Assembly (NCBI GenBank): GCA_038501625.1
Contig: JAZAYU010000085.1
Location: 1,155,193-1,219,192 of the forward strand
Direction of reading: 5' to 3'
Length of the DNA stretch: 64,000 nucleotides
Source: Corbicula japonica
Taxonomy: Eukaryota; Mollusca; Bivalvia; Venerida; Cyrenidae
Every line of letters begins with the position of its first letter. Positions within the stretch are counted from its first letter, which is position 1. The notes under the pieces were generated by a model, which saw only the letters and a list, made by a program, of their open reading frames with translations, searched no databases and had not been told where the DNA came from. This document shows, in pieces, positions 25,989-37,095 of the stretch. The translations under genes and the position numbers were made by a program.

Positions 25989-28853
25989 GTATCCTCAAGT
26001 CAGCACAGCAGTCCATCCCAAGAGGTGCGAGGAAAGACTACAAGCCATACTGGAGTGAGCAGTTAGAGGAGCTGCAAACCAAGTTGTCCGAAGCCAGACT
26101 GGAAGCCGAAAACAATCCCTCACAGGAGGCAAACTTCAACCTACAGCATGCCAAGGCCAAATTCCTCAGGCATAAGCTAGAGGCCCAAAGAAAGAGCTGG
26201 AGAAACAAGACAGCTTCACTTAACCTCGAGAGAGATGGCCGTAAGTTGTGGAGGTTAACGAAACAACTGAACGACGACCAAGACAAAGCGAGAGGCCCAG
26301 TCACCCTGGAAGAGGAAGGAGAGCTGTTAATGGGCAAACAAGCCGCAAATGTCTTTGCAGAAAACTACAGAGATGTCAGTGACATCCCCATCAACAGAGA
26401 ACGACAGAGAGAAGCCAGAAGAGAACAAAGGGACAGGAAAACAGCTAAGGGTACGTCAGAGTGTATGGACTCGCGCCTGACAATACACGAGCTACAGACA
26501 GCTCTCAGACAGCTGAAGACCAAAAAATCTCCAGGTCCAGACGGTATCACCAACGAGATGCTGTCACACTTGGGCAATACAGCAATGTGCAAACTCCTGG
26601 ACATCTACAACTACAGCTGGAAACAAGGGCAGCTACCTCAGATCTGGAGAGAGGCGACAATGATCCCTATACTCAAGAAAGGGAAGGACCCAAAGAAGGC
26701 AGCCAGCTACCGTCCGATCAGCCTCACCAGCTGTGTAGTAAAGACAATGGAGAGGATTGTAAATGCACGCCTGAAGTGGTACCTGGAGACCAACGACCTG
26801 CTGGCATCTGAACAGGCTGGTTTCCGACAATTCCGTTCCACAGAAGACCAGACTACATACCTAGCAAAGGAAGTCGAAGATGCCTTTCAAGAAAACAAGG
26901 TGGTCCTTACAGCATGGATCGACCTACAGAGAGCATTCGACAAAGTCTGGACAGAAGGGCTACAAGTGAAGCTCATGAGGAATGGAGTTGGTGGGGCCAT
27001 GCTGCAATGGATCAACTCGTATCTATTCAACAGAAGAGCCAGAGTCAGCCTGAGCCAAGCCAACAGTAGGAAGTTTCTGCTACGCCATGGTGTCCCACAA
27101 GGTGGAGTCCTGTCCCCGACACTCTTCCTGGTCTTCATCAATGACCTGGTGTCTGAACTGCCAAAGGGAGTTTATGCTGCTCTCTATGCTGATGACCTGG
27201 TGCTATGGTGCAAAGAAGAACACGCCTCTACAGCCACGTACAGAATGCAAGGAGCTATGGATACACTTGCAGCATGGGCCGAAGACTGGTGCGTTACGAT
27301 CAACAAGGAGAAGTCGTCTACCACACTGTTCACCTTGTCAACAAAACAGAAAGCTGGGAAGGTTATGCTGGCTGGAACACTACTGAAGGAGGAAGACGAA
27401 GCCACATACCTTGGGGTCACGTTTGATAAGCGGCAGACTTGGAAACCACACATCAACCGTGTAGAAGGGACGGCACGAAGAAAACTAGCCATGATGCGCA
27501 AACTTGCTGGAACAACCTGGGGTGCGAATGAGCAAATATTGAAGACCATCTATCAGGGCACAGTACGACCCACAATGGAATATAGCTCAGCCACATGGTC
27601 CACAACAGCCAAGACGAACCAGCAAGCCTTAGACAAAGTATAAAATCAGGCATTGCGCATTATCACAGGGGCCACCAAGTCTACACCAATTGCCTTCATG
27701 GAGAAACTGACTGGAATCCAACCACTTCATGAAAGAAGACAAACCAAAGTCCTTCTCCAGGCAAACAAGTACAAGTCGCTCCCAGATCACCCCATGAGGA
27801 ACAGGCTTGAGGGATTCACCAAGAACCGCCTTAAGAGCTCCAGCTTTGTACATGAAGCAAAGAAGCTGAATAGAGATTATGCCTCTGAACTAAACATACA
27901 GACAATTCCCTTGGGCCTAGCAGACATCACCAACCCTACAGCCATTGACCTGTCTGCAGTGAAAGTGGCACTTGCTATTCCTGGACTTGACATGGGCAAA
28001 CAAGAAAATGAGACCATCCGTAGAAGTCTGACACTTGCGACTATCTACGCAGACTATCCTTTAGACAGATGGACCCATGTATATACAGATGGGTCAGCCA
28101 CTAGAGCTATTAAGGATGGAGGCGCTGGTATTCATATAACATTCCCGTCAGGCCAGAAATCGGCCCATTACATTGCCATTGGGAAGCACTGTAGCAACTA
28201 CAGAGCAGAGACTGAAGCGCTCATGAAGGCAGTCTCTCTGATTGAAGACTCAGCAGAAGAGGTAACCTCTGTAGTCTTCCTCACAGACGCAAGATCAGTT
28301 CTGGAGGCTCTGCAAAGCAACAATGTTCCTGAACTAGCACAAGCCGTGAACAAGCTTGGGTCTTCCCGCAATGTTGCCCTTCAGTGGATACCATCTCACT
28401 GTGGAGTGCCCGGAAATGAGGAGGCTGACAAGCTGGCTAGGTTAGGAGCCCAGTTAGAGCAACCAGATAACCAGGTGACATACAAGGAGAAAGCCACCAT
28501 CATTAAGGCTCTCACAAAGACCAGACAGGAAGCAGATGCCTACCACATGTTAAACAGACCAGAGCAGGTGATGATGGTGAGGTTACGCTCAGGGCATAAC
28601 AGACTGAATGCACACATGTGTAGGAAGTATAAATTGGTGCCATCCCCAATATGTCCCTGCAGAGAAGAGGACCAGACTGCAGAGCACATCCTCCAACGAT
28701 GTAAACGATATGACCAAGAGCGAGAAGCAACGTGGCCACAAGGTGCAACAATCCAGCAGAAACTGTATGGAGATGTTGACGACCTACGGAGGACCACAAC
28801 TTTCATCGCGGATGCTGGAGTGGTCGTGTAGAGCGAACGCCAAGAAGGAGAAG
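25989..28853 (+). mobile_element. 5'-truncated LINE (I/Nimbus-like group)
   Basis: A 2,865-bp non-LTR retrotransposon copy. It starts inside the linker that precedes RT, so the promoter, ORF1 and endonuclease are missing, as expected from incomplete target-primed reverse transcription. It ends in CGCCAAGAAGGAGAAG, a purine tail without a long poly-A. A 14-bp target duplication flanks it. The RT plus RNase H order fits the I-type clades; assignment to a mollusc Nimbus-like lineage is recall only. Its base composition is clearly more GC-rich than the host DNA. Confidence 0.92.
25991..28831 (+). pseudogene. LINE ORF2: reverse transcriptase plus RNase H, truncated with one stop
   Basis: The frame is open from 25,991 to the TAG at 28,829, apart from one TAA at 27,641-27,643 where the following residues (NQALRIITGA) continue in frame. 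A CAA-to-TAA change would explain it. In order: basic/coiled linker; RT from about 26,500 with SPGPDGIT (26,529), SYRPISLTS, motif A WIDLQRAFDKVW (about 26,915), GVPQGGVLSPTLF and the catalytic YADDL at 27,185; then type I RNase H with YTDGSA (Asp codon 28,088), RAETEAL, FLTDARS and GNEEADKLA. That is a complete D-E-D-D set. The C-terminal CPC...H...C patch is typical of these proteins. No ATG start exists because the 5' end is lost. The enzyme would have copied LINE RNA at a nicked chromosomal target. Only the single stop and the truncation make this copy dead, so it is fairly young. Confidence 0.93.
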
Positions 28854-28867
28854 AACGTTTCGGAAGT
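28854..28867 (+). repeat. LINE target-site duplication, right copy
   Basis: AACGTTTCGGAAGT, directly after the GGAGAAG tail of the LINE and identical to 25,975-25,988. Confidence 0.9.
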
Positions 28868-29034
28868 CTTGGCTGATAGTTAGAGGTCATTTTACGCCAA
28901 CATTTTGTGGTAACGTAGCGTAAAACGGAGATCAACTTTCGTTTTTTGGGGAAACGCCGGAACCGCGGATAAAAATTTTCAGCTTAAAATGTGATCTGTG
29001 GCACGGTGTATTCATAGTACCTTAATAATGGTAG

Positions 29035-29185
29035 AACATGCATGTCGGGAATGGCAAAGTGGGTTTATAATATGAATAAATGCAAAAAGGATACCACAAA
29101 CAAATAACGAAGGTACGATCAGTGAAAAAACATTTTGCAACTAGTGGTATAAACAGGTTCCAGAGCGCACCAACCTCAGACATGC
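29035..29185 (-). mobile_element. Family A repeat, degenerate
   Basis: CATGTCGGGAATGGC, GATACCACAAACAAATAACG, CATTTTGCAACTAGTGG, AAACAGGTTCCAGAGCGCAC and CAACCTCAGACATGC follow family order with many substitutions and gaps. Confidence 0.6.
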
Positions 29186-30039
29186 TTCTAATGATTTCTA
29201 CTAAAATAGCAATTTTAATGCAAGGAATATTTTCTTTTTTAAGATATTCATTTTATGATCTGAAAAAATACTTTGAGACAAGCAAAATCGTCCGTGCTCG
29301 ATAAAACGTTTGCTATTTATAAGTTATAACAAGCTTTTGTCTCTTGTGTAAATGGACACAGACAAAAGTAACAATTTTAGTGTAAAACAAATTTACATAA
29401 AATGTGATTTGTCTCATTGACATTGCTGTCTGCTGATTCAAATATGGTCTCTTTCCGGCCATTGACTGTCTGAATGTAGCATCACACTATATTCCCTACT
29501 CAATAAATGTGCGACTAAAAGTATATTTTGCAAACTGTTTACTATTCAGTTTGCAATTTGACCCTTATTTTTGTTCGTGATATCTCTTCATGCATTTACT
29601 AACCACCCTAACATCTCTCTTAACAGTCTTCGTATCTTCTTGGGTAAATTTAAGATCCATCTACTTGACATTCAATATTGTAAATTGGAGTAAGAGAATA
29701 AAGAGAATAAAGGAGCATGGCATATTTGTCAAGACGTGAAGGAGCTTTCCAGCCAGAATCCGAATTACATGGATGTAGTGACGGCCATATATAAAAATGT
29801 AAGCCAAGTAAGTCAAGTTTATATTTTCAACAATCAAAGGGCATTAAATTTGGTTAAATTTATCATCGCTCACTTTAAGTCACATAGGCTAATTTAAGGA
29901 TGCTCGCAAATAGGGGTTAGCTTATCAAAGTAATTATACCATTTTCTTACATAACGTCGCTGTAAGCTGACTGTTCCAATGTTTAATGCCTTCGATGTAA
30001 AAAAGCTTGCATAAGCTTACCACGAATGTCACATTTAGT
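29186..30039. other. Unassigned DNA with a possible family F trace
   Basis: CTACTTGACATTCAATATTG near 29,655 resembles the ACTTGACATGCAATTATGAT segment of family F, but the match is weak. No gene seen. Confidence 0.35.
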
Positions 30040-30348
30040 ATAGGCAGCCTCACCAAACAGTCAGAAAGCAGAGAGGAAAAGTGATTACGAGTTTATATCA
30101 TGATCAATAAAAAACAGACACCACAAAAACAATTAACGAAAAATAGAACTCAAGTGTTACCAACTAGAAACATTTTGCCAATGGGGAAATAGGGTTCTTG
30201 GATGCACCAACCTAACACCTGCCCCAACATAATCTTACTATATGAACAAACAAGCATATTGTGTCTCGTGAATGAGCTACAACCAACTAACCAACTCGAC
30301 AATGTTTCTCGCAAAAGCACACAAACATATAAAAATCATAAGAAGTTC
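30040..30348 (-). mobile_element. Family A repeat, long copy, left half of an inverted pair
   Basis: GCAGAGAGGAAAAGTG, ACAGACACCACAAAAACAAT, TTTTGCCAATGGGGAAATAG, GATGCACCAACCTAACACC, CAAAAGCACACAAACATATA and CATAAGAAG read in order on the minus strand. The outermost 3' terminus is missing. Confidence 0.85.
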
Positions 30349-30354
30349 ATGCAC

Positions 30355-30513
30355 CTTCGGGTTCTCATTTTCGTTAATTGTTTGTAGTGTATTCTTTGAA
30401 CTAAATCAATTAATACACATGCTCTCTTTTCCTCTTTACATTTTGGCTGAGTGGAGAGGCTGAAATTTCTGCATGTGACAATTCATGTTTTGCATATTTC
30501 ACTTTTGTGTTCA
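30355..30513 (+). mobile_element. Family A repeat, right half of an inverted pair
   Basis: Begins at CTTCGGGTTCTCATTTTCGT, six bases after the minus-strand copy ends, and runs to the family end TTGCATATTTCACTTTTG. The two halves start at different family positions, as in a 5' inversion made during insertion. Confidence 0.85.
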
Positions 30514-32436
30514 TTAACAAATATAATCACTGAAACTCTTTTTTTTTGCAAATCACCTATAATTTAGTTTTGCAGTTGAAATTGTTAAAATTGTTGACTG
30601 TGTGTGATATTTTACTATATATTAAGTATCATATACATGTAAGACTCCCTGTCTCAACCATTTGTGTAACATCTCAGGTGAAATTCAGATCGATCTTCTT
30701 GACAGTCAATATAGTTAATCGGATTAGGATCATAAAAGAATAGCGCAAAATCTGGCAAGATTACTAATTAAATGGACTTTGGTGTCAGCTTTCTTTTTAT
30801 AAGTATATATTTTCAAAGAAAAGCATTAAATGATTTTCGAATTATCGTATCTTAATGAAGGTCACATAGTTATTTGCTCATAAAGAAAAATCCATGCAAA
30901 TACCTTATTTGAATAATTGCATGATTTATAGTTAGAAAAAGTTTACAAAATTTTAATATTAATAAGAAAACAATGGCACTTAAGATGAACTTTGTCTGTT
31001 GCATTCTCATTGATAGGGGTTGACGTCCCACTATTATTATACCGTTCTCTTTCTGCTACAGTATTCCACATACAATGTGTTACATTTTCCGATGATTGTT
31101 CTCTCCGAACTGTTTCAGCTCAAAAGGGTTGTGTCGCCATCGCGAAGTTATTAGCTTGACCGCACTGACGTGGCAATCTGCTTAAAACTTGACAGAGCTC
31201 CTTCGGATGCATATCTGTGACTGTGTTATTTATAGCCCGGATATGAAAATGGATATAAAACTGTTGCTGTTTTTTTTTTTCACGATTGCTGTTATTATTT
31301 CTGTGTTTGGTCACATCCGTGCCATCTAAACAGGATTTACACTGTTCGCTTTTTAAGCAGTGTAGATATACGAAAGACAGAACTTAAAACAAGCGTTAAA
31401 ACTTCGGAGAATGACAAAATGTTAAAAGATAACTTAAAATAACAACAAAAAATAGACATTTAAAGAACGAACTTTACCTTTGAAAAATTCATACTTAAAA
31501 ATGATCATTTTTTAGCAGGGGACTTAGTGTCAAAAAAGAATAAGTATAATTGAAACTTTAAAAAAATTATTATGTTTTTAACATAGGCACGACTAGATAT
31601 TATAACCCTGTAGGGTACATATCTATCCAATAATTTTTGAAGGTGTTGGCTAACATAGTAATTGGCTCCTGTCGTTTTCTGACGCGCACAATTCTTAATA
31701 AAATTTTGTTGCAAAACAAGAGTAATCACTTCGTTTATCAGCAATTTCATGAGATTTTATTTGCATTTGTGAATTATATTGCCATGTTTAAATAAACAGT
31801 TGCGAATAAAAAGTTTATTTATAGGAACATGTAATACATTTAGATTTATTCGCATAATGTTCAGTATCCTTAGATCTATTTGTTTGATTTAAAAACGGTC
31901 GATTAGTATGTTAAAATTGTGTGTATTAACTCCTCAGGCAGTTAAACATTTTCCGATTTTTTAAATTTATGTTTTTGTTCATTATTTTGTTTAATTTACA
32001 AACATTTAGTATTATAACACAGCATGAAAGTTCAATAGCTTTGAGTAAGCCTAAGGCAAATATAAGAAAACTTATTTCATCAACCAAACTAAAAAAATGG
32101 GGTTTCCGGTTATAAAATATTGTCACTTAATCAAACGCGCATATAATCAAACGCAATCATGGCCCTGCACAATCATATTTTTGATTAAATGACTTTAGTA
32201 TTTAACGGCAAATAAAGGAAAAAAGACTAGTGTTAAAACTGCGAACCCTTATATGAAATAAACAAATAGAGAGTTTAATTTGGTGATATATAAAATAAAC
32301 GACTAGAGTGTCACAGTATGGAACCTTAAATCTCTTCAAATTCTCCTTGTGAACTTACATACACATTTTAAGCAAAACAGAAAAAAGTTGATATCTTCAG
32401 GGACAAAAAAGCACGCGCCCATTGTATACAGAACCG
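30514..32436. other. Unassigned DNA with a possible family F piece
   Basis: At 30,645-30,725 the order CTGTCTCAACCATTTGTGTA, ACATCTCAGGTGAAATTCA, TCTTGACAGTCAATATAG parallels the minus-strand family F copy at 45.64 kb with many differences. The rest holds no recognisable gene. Confidence 0.4.
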
Positions 32437-32560
32437 GATGGGACTTCGCCTTGGACAATTCAGTTGCAAAGCATTTCGCTTAGAGATTTCAAACCAGGTT
32501 CTAGTGTACTATAGTTCACCAACATCACACTTAACTCTAAGGTTCTCATGTAAATAAACA
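32437..32560 (-). mobile_element. Family A repeat, middle part, degenerate
   Basis: CGCCTTGGACAATTCAGTTG, TTCAAACCAGGTTCTAGTG, CACCAACATCACACTTA and GGTTCTCATGT correspond to the central family segment including the B-box-like site. Confidence 0.6.
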
Positions 32561-33079
32561 CACACAGACATCATTTATAAATAACACGGAGACATGCCTT
32601 TTATTTTCTTTGATTTATAAATCACATTTTTATAAACGCTGGTTGAGAACTACCATCGTAAGTTAAGCCAAAGTCTTTAAATGACTATCGTTTTCTTTTA
32701 CACGATGTGCTGGTAAATAACAACTGACAACTAGCTTACCTACCGCCTGAAGCTTGTCCCGTATTGAGTTCCATCAAACCTTAAGCTTGAATTCTCCTGT
32801 GAAAAAAATAACAAGTTTATACGCATTTAACCTGTTAAAAATTGGTGATTAAACGATGAACAGTAACCAAATTTATGCATAAAAATATTGTTGCGCAATT
32901 ACACGCACAAAAAGTAAGAAAATATTTCAGGCATTTTTCTGCCGTCCCGCACCATTGCTTTGCCTTGGATGTAGGGAAACACGTCTGAATATGCAAAACG
33001 ATGGTGTGCATATGCCAGTAATCTCGGCATCTTCAGATTGATGCTATTCCATGATCTGCGATATAAAATAGAAAATTAT
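32561..33079. other. Unassigned DNA
   Basis: No gene recognised; GGTGTGCATATGCC near 33,003 may be a family B remnant. Confidence 0.35.
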
Positions 33080-33400
33080 AGGCGGAATTCAACAGAATAG
33101 AATTTTGAAGAAGATATGAGAATACAAATCACGCGTATCCAAACGAAAACCAAATATAAAACTTAAAAGCAGCTTGTGGTGATAGGACAATATCCAAAGC
33201 TAAACTAGCTGATATATTAAACTACTTTGAAAGTCACCGAACACAAGAAAATATCTGTGGCTTAGTTTGATTAAGCCTGTCCATGATAATGTATATTACT
33301 ATAAAGCCGCCTATCAACTGTTTGAGCACAACTTAATATTTACATCAGTGAATTTTGATCCATTCCAAAAAACCGTGTAAGAAAAAATCATTTTTGAAAT
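33080..33400 (+). mobile_element. Family B head-to-tail junction
   Basis: 33,080-33,225 matches the 3' end of family B (GGCGGAATTC, GAATTTTGA, GAGAATACAAATC, GACAATATCCAAA), as seen in the copy at 38.3-38.48 kb. It is followed directly by the family 5' end (TTTGAAAGTCACCGAACAC, GCCTGTCCATGATAATG, GAGCACAACTTAATATTTAC). Two units therefore lie head to tail. Confidence 0.65.
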
Positions 33401-33440
33401 CTATTACTTGCGCAGATAGTAAAAGTTAAAGAAATTTAAA

Positions 33441-33585
33441 AAAAGTGAAATATGCATATAAAGAATTGCCACATCCAGAAGACACAGCCTCCCCAGTCAG
33501 CCAACAAAATGAGAGAAAAAAGGGTATGTGTAATAAAACAATCAATTTCAAACTAGACACCACAAACAATTAATACTTTTAAGAT
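33441..33585 (-). mobile_element. Family A repeat upstream of the PLE, inverted
   Basis: AAAAAGTGAAATATGCATAT, ATTGCCACATCCAGAAGACA, CAGCCTCCCCAGTCAGCC and TAGACACCACAAACAATTAA, on the minus strand. It lies just before the PLE body, whose own tail is plus-strand, so the element has family A ends in inverse orientation. Weakly similar AGTAAAAGTTAA and AGTATAAATTAA lie outside the two ends and may be old target repeats. Confidence 0.8.
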
Positions 33586-33924
33586 TTGTGAGATAAAAAG
33601 TAGCCGAAACCCCAATGTTTTTGAGACATGTTTAACTTTCTTCTACTTGTCTAAACCTAGTACTAAAACTGATCCTGAAAACATTATTTAAAACCGGAGG
33701 AATGACTTTTTAAGGTCCATAAAGAACTACGTCGTAGTTCTAGATAAGCTTTAAGCATGGAACTTTCTGGCACAATCTTTGTCTAGTTATGACTTTCCCC
33801 ACTGTGTACACTTTACTTTATCATACTGCGAGAGAGAGCTTACCAATTTCATTGAAACCCGTATTATTTTAAGAGAAATCCAACTTGTAAAACTGTAATA
33901 ATTACTAGTACAGAGCTTTCAATA

Positions 33925-35637
33925 CTTGTGGTAATGTTTACTGGAAACGCTATGGACTTGATAGAAACACTATTATTAGTAATAGAAAATATTATTAGAT
34001 TTGCTAACATCAGTAACATTATCACAGCTTTTAACAACATCAACTAATACTTTTAATGAATTATTGATTATAGATTCAACGGCTGATCAGTTATACCTGT
34101 CAAGCAGTTGTTCTTTTTCAAGAAGTTTTATTCATACATTCAAAAGGAGGGTCTCATTGTTTTCACATGGACTACTAAAATTTTGATAACTTCTTAATAA
34201 AATCTACTGTTACAAAGTCTTCCTTGCCCTGCATCACTGCTCTATTGTTTACCATTTTGCTTCCTCCATCGGTTGCAGGACTGTGGACGAATTTAAGAGT
34301 TGAAAATCTTCCAAAAAACTAAGGGTTTGTTCCTATCATCGTTATATTGATTATTTTACTCCTGGAACTGCAAGATTTATTGCTAACTCTAGTTCTTGCA
34401 CTACTACTAAATTATCCGTGCTCTTAACATCTTGTCTTACAGCTATAAAAGAACATGTAATTAGGTATTGTGATAAGGTTTTTGAAACTTCTGGCAAAAA
34501 TTTATTTTGGTCGATTAAAAATTCAAATGAAGTTTTGAAAAAGCTTAAATCAAATAATTTTCGGGCGTTCTGTTTGTCTACTTATGATTTCTCAACATTA
34601 TACACTTCGCTCTCTCATAATTTAATAAGAGACAAACTAACCAGTCTCATTGAGAAAACGTTTGCTAGAGAAAATAAAACCTTCATCGCTTGTAATGAAC
34701 ATAGGGCATTTTTACAGATGGTTCTTATGATAATTATACCTTATGGACTTGTCAAGACCTAATAGAGTCGCTAACTTTCTTACTGGATAATATTTATGTT
34801 AGATTCGGTACCTCTATTTATAAACAAGTAATAGGCATCCCAATGGGTACTAATTGTGCACCCCTTGTTGCTGATCTGTTTTTATACTGTTATGAAAGAG
34901 ACTTTATGTTATCTCTTTCTACTGAACATCAAGATGATATAATTACAGCTTTTAACAACACCTCGAGGTACCTTGATGATTTATTAAATATAGACAATAA
35001 CCATTTTCCATTACTGGTTAATAAGATTTATCCTAAAGAACTACAACTTAATAAAGCGAACACTTCAGAAAAGCAACCAAACTTTCTCGATCTAAATCTG
35101 TCCATTGAAAATGGTTATGTCACTACTAAAATTTATGATAAAAGAGATGATTTTAATTTTAATATAGTAAATTTTTCCTTTTTAGACGGCGATGTTCCCC
35201 GTGCAACATCTTATGGGGTTTATATCTCACAGCTTGTTCGCTTTTCAAGAGCTTGCAACGATGTTAATGATTTCAATGAACGTAATCTTTGCATTACAGA
35301 AAAACTTTTAAAACAAGGTTATCGGTATCACAAATTAAGGAAAACCTTTTGCAAGTTTTGATACCCAGATTTAATTCATAAATACAAATGCAGTTTAAAA
35401 TCACTTTTGCAACAAGTTATTTCACAGCCAGTTTTTTATGGAGATTTAATTTATAAACTTAAATAGATAAAAGGCAGTGTTAATTTCTCCCGGCTATTCG
35501 TAAAAACCATCTGTAAATTTAAAAAGAAAGGTTACCAACATGATATTTTACAGCGCTCTGCAGGCCTGGTGATTAACCCTTCTACAGTTGATCATTATGC
35601 TTACCTCTTTGGTTGCACGACGGTGGCAGGGGTTTAA
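33925..35637 (+). pseudogene. Penelope-like element reverse transcriptase, decayed
   Basis: RT of a Penelope-like retroelement, the enzyme that would copy the element RNA into a new chromosomal site. From 34,345 one frame gives DYFTPGTARFIANSSSCTTT, KNLFWSIKNSNEVL and motif A LSTYDFSTLYTSL (Asp codon 34,586). It shifts frame in a T run near 34,711; the other frame continues TLWTCQ, LTFLLDNIYVRFGT, IGIPMGTNCAPLVADLF and motif C RYLDDLLN (34,969-34,980). FLDLNLSI, KIYDKRDDFNFNIVNF and GYRYHKLRKTF follow. In-frame stops occur at 35,359 and 35,464, and the frame ends at 35,637. I see no GIY-YIG endonuclease. 33,925-34,340 (GNVYWKRYGLDRNT and broken frames) is a probable but weak N-terminal part. 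Confidence 0.88.
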
Positions 35638-36160
35638 GAGTTTATGAAGGTTAATGGGGAAATCTTTTCGTAAAGTAACCTAGAAGCTCGATTTGTTTCT
35701 TTTATCCCTGTAATCGTGTTCTTGCTGATTTTACTTCAGGAGCTCTGGTCTCGGTAAGATCATTGAGTACCCGCCCCTTCGGCTTTGCAATGCTCTCAGC
35801 TTCTTATGTTTTTTATGTTTGTGTGCTTTTGCATGCAACATTGTTAAGCCGATAATTGGGGTGGAGTCTTTTCACCAAGACAACTTGTACTTGTTTTGTG
35901 ATATGAGAACCTGTAGGGGCAAGTGTGAGGTTGGTGCACCCTAGAACCTGGTTTAAACCCCCAGTGGCAATTTGATTTGCCACCGACCGTTCCAAGGCGG
36001 TAACCCCTCGGGTTCTCATTTTTGTTTATTGTTAGTGGTGTCTTTTTTGAAACTGATCATTTTATTAACCATGCTCTCTCCCCCTCTCTTCTTCTTGACT
36101 GTATGGGGAGGCTGTTTTTTCTGAATGTGGCGATTCCTGATATGCAAATTTCACCTTTTT
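35638..36160 (+). mobile_element. PLE 3' tail carrying the family A sequence
   Basis: After the RT frame come GAGCTCTGGTCTCGGTAAGA, CCTTCGGCTTTGCAATGCT, then the complete family A sequence from GCTTCTTATG through GGTTTAAACCCCCAGTGGC, CCGTTCCAAGGCGGTAACCC and CATGCTCTCTCC to TGATATGCAAATTTCACC. This copy and the one at 43.1 kb show that family A is the 3' end of the PLE, not an independent neighbour. Confidence 0.85.
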
Positions 36161-36423
36161 AGTATAAATTAAGTCATCGGAGAACCTAAGCATTGTACTA
36201 CGACTACGACTCTGTAGCTTGTTTTGATTTATGCGTTTAAATGCAATATAATTATACGACTGTTGTAGTAATTATTGCGAATTATATCACCAAAAACCCT
36301 TGGAATTGTTTATTCATTTCAGGAAATGGAGTAAGTTGCACCTAAAACCTTAATAAAAACCTCGGGTCGAGAAGATGCTTTGATCGAAGTTAAGTAAGGA
36401 GAGCAAGTTGTACATGTATCTAT

Positions 36424-37000
36424 AAAAAAGTAATATTTGCATATCAGCAATCGCCACACTCACAAAACACAACCTCCCCACGCAGCGAAAAAGAAGAAAG
36501 GAAGAGAATGAGAGCATGTTTGTTATAAGTATGTCAATTCAAATAGGACGCCACAAACAATTAACGAAAAGGAGAACCTATGGGGATACCGCCTTGGAAC
36601 GGTCAGTGGCAAAACAAATTGCCACTGGGGGTTTAAACTAGATTCTAGGGTGCACAAACCTCACACTTGCCCCAACAGGTTATCGCATCACAAAACAAGT
36701 ACAAGTTGTCTTGATGAAATAGCTCCAACCCACCCAACGGCTCAACAATGTTGCATGCAAAAGCACACAAACATATAAAACATAAGAAGCTAATGGCATT
36801 GCAAAGCCAAAGGGCGGGTACTCAACGATATTACCGAGACCAGAGCTCCTGGAGCAAAATCAGCAAGAACAGATAGGGATAAATGAAGATAGGGATAAAA
36901 GAAACAAATCTGTAGATAGGTCAATCACCAGGCCTGCAGAGCGCTGTAACATATCATGTTGATAACCTTTCTTTTTAAATTTACAGATGGTTTTAAAACT
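36424..37000 (-). mobile_element. Inverted PLE tail with the end of the RT frame
   Basis: Minus-strand copy: family A from AATATTTGCATATCAGC through GGTTTAAACTAGATTCTAGG and AACATATAAAACATAAGAAG, on into GCAAAGCCAAAGGGCGGGTA, GAGACCAGAGCTCCTGG, CCTGCAGAGCGCTG and TTTACAGATGGTTTT. The last two match RT-frame sequence at 35.5 kb. About 95 bp present in the plus copy are deleted here. Confidence 0.85.
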
Positions 37001-37020
37001 ATATGGCTATTATATTAAAG

Positions 37021-37095
37021 CCGTGTATAAAGCCTGTGTTTTCTACACGTGGTTTCTCCTCATATGCATATTTTAACTTCTTTTTTACATGATTT
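37021..37095 (+). mobile_element. Family A 3' terminus, partner of an inverted pair
   Basis: GCCTGTGTTTTCTACACGTG, GTTTCTCCTCATATGCATAT and a T-rich end match the last ~70 bp of family A. It starts ~20 bp after the minus-strand copy ends. Confidence 0.65.

Larger units (their letters stand above)
25732..29008. mobile_element. Possible TIR-bounded unit hosting the LINE
   Basis: CACCGTGCC at 25,732-25,740 and its exact inverse GGCACGGTG at 29,000-29,008 bracket the LINE together with ~240 bp on the left and ~130 bp on the right. Those flanks are richer in G+C and CpG than the surroundings (for example CGGATCCCGG and CGCCGGAACCGCGG). Without the LINE the host unit would be about 400 bp. A 9-bp inverted match can be chance, and I see no target duplication around it. 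Confidence 0.3.

Noticed and set aside
26038..28935. Several minus-strand and alternative-frame ORFs over the LINE
   Set aside because: Shadows of the RT-RNase H frame; none has an independent domain.
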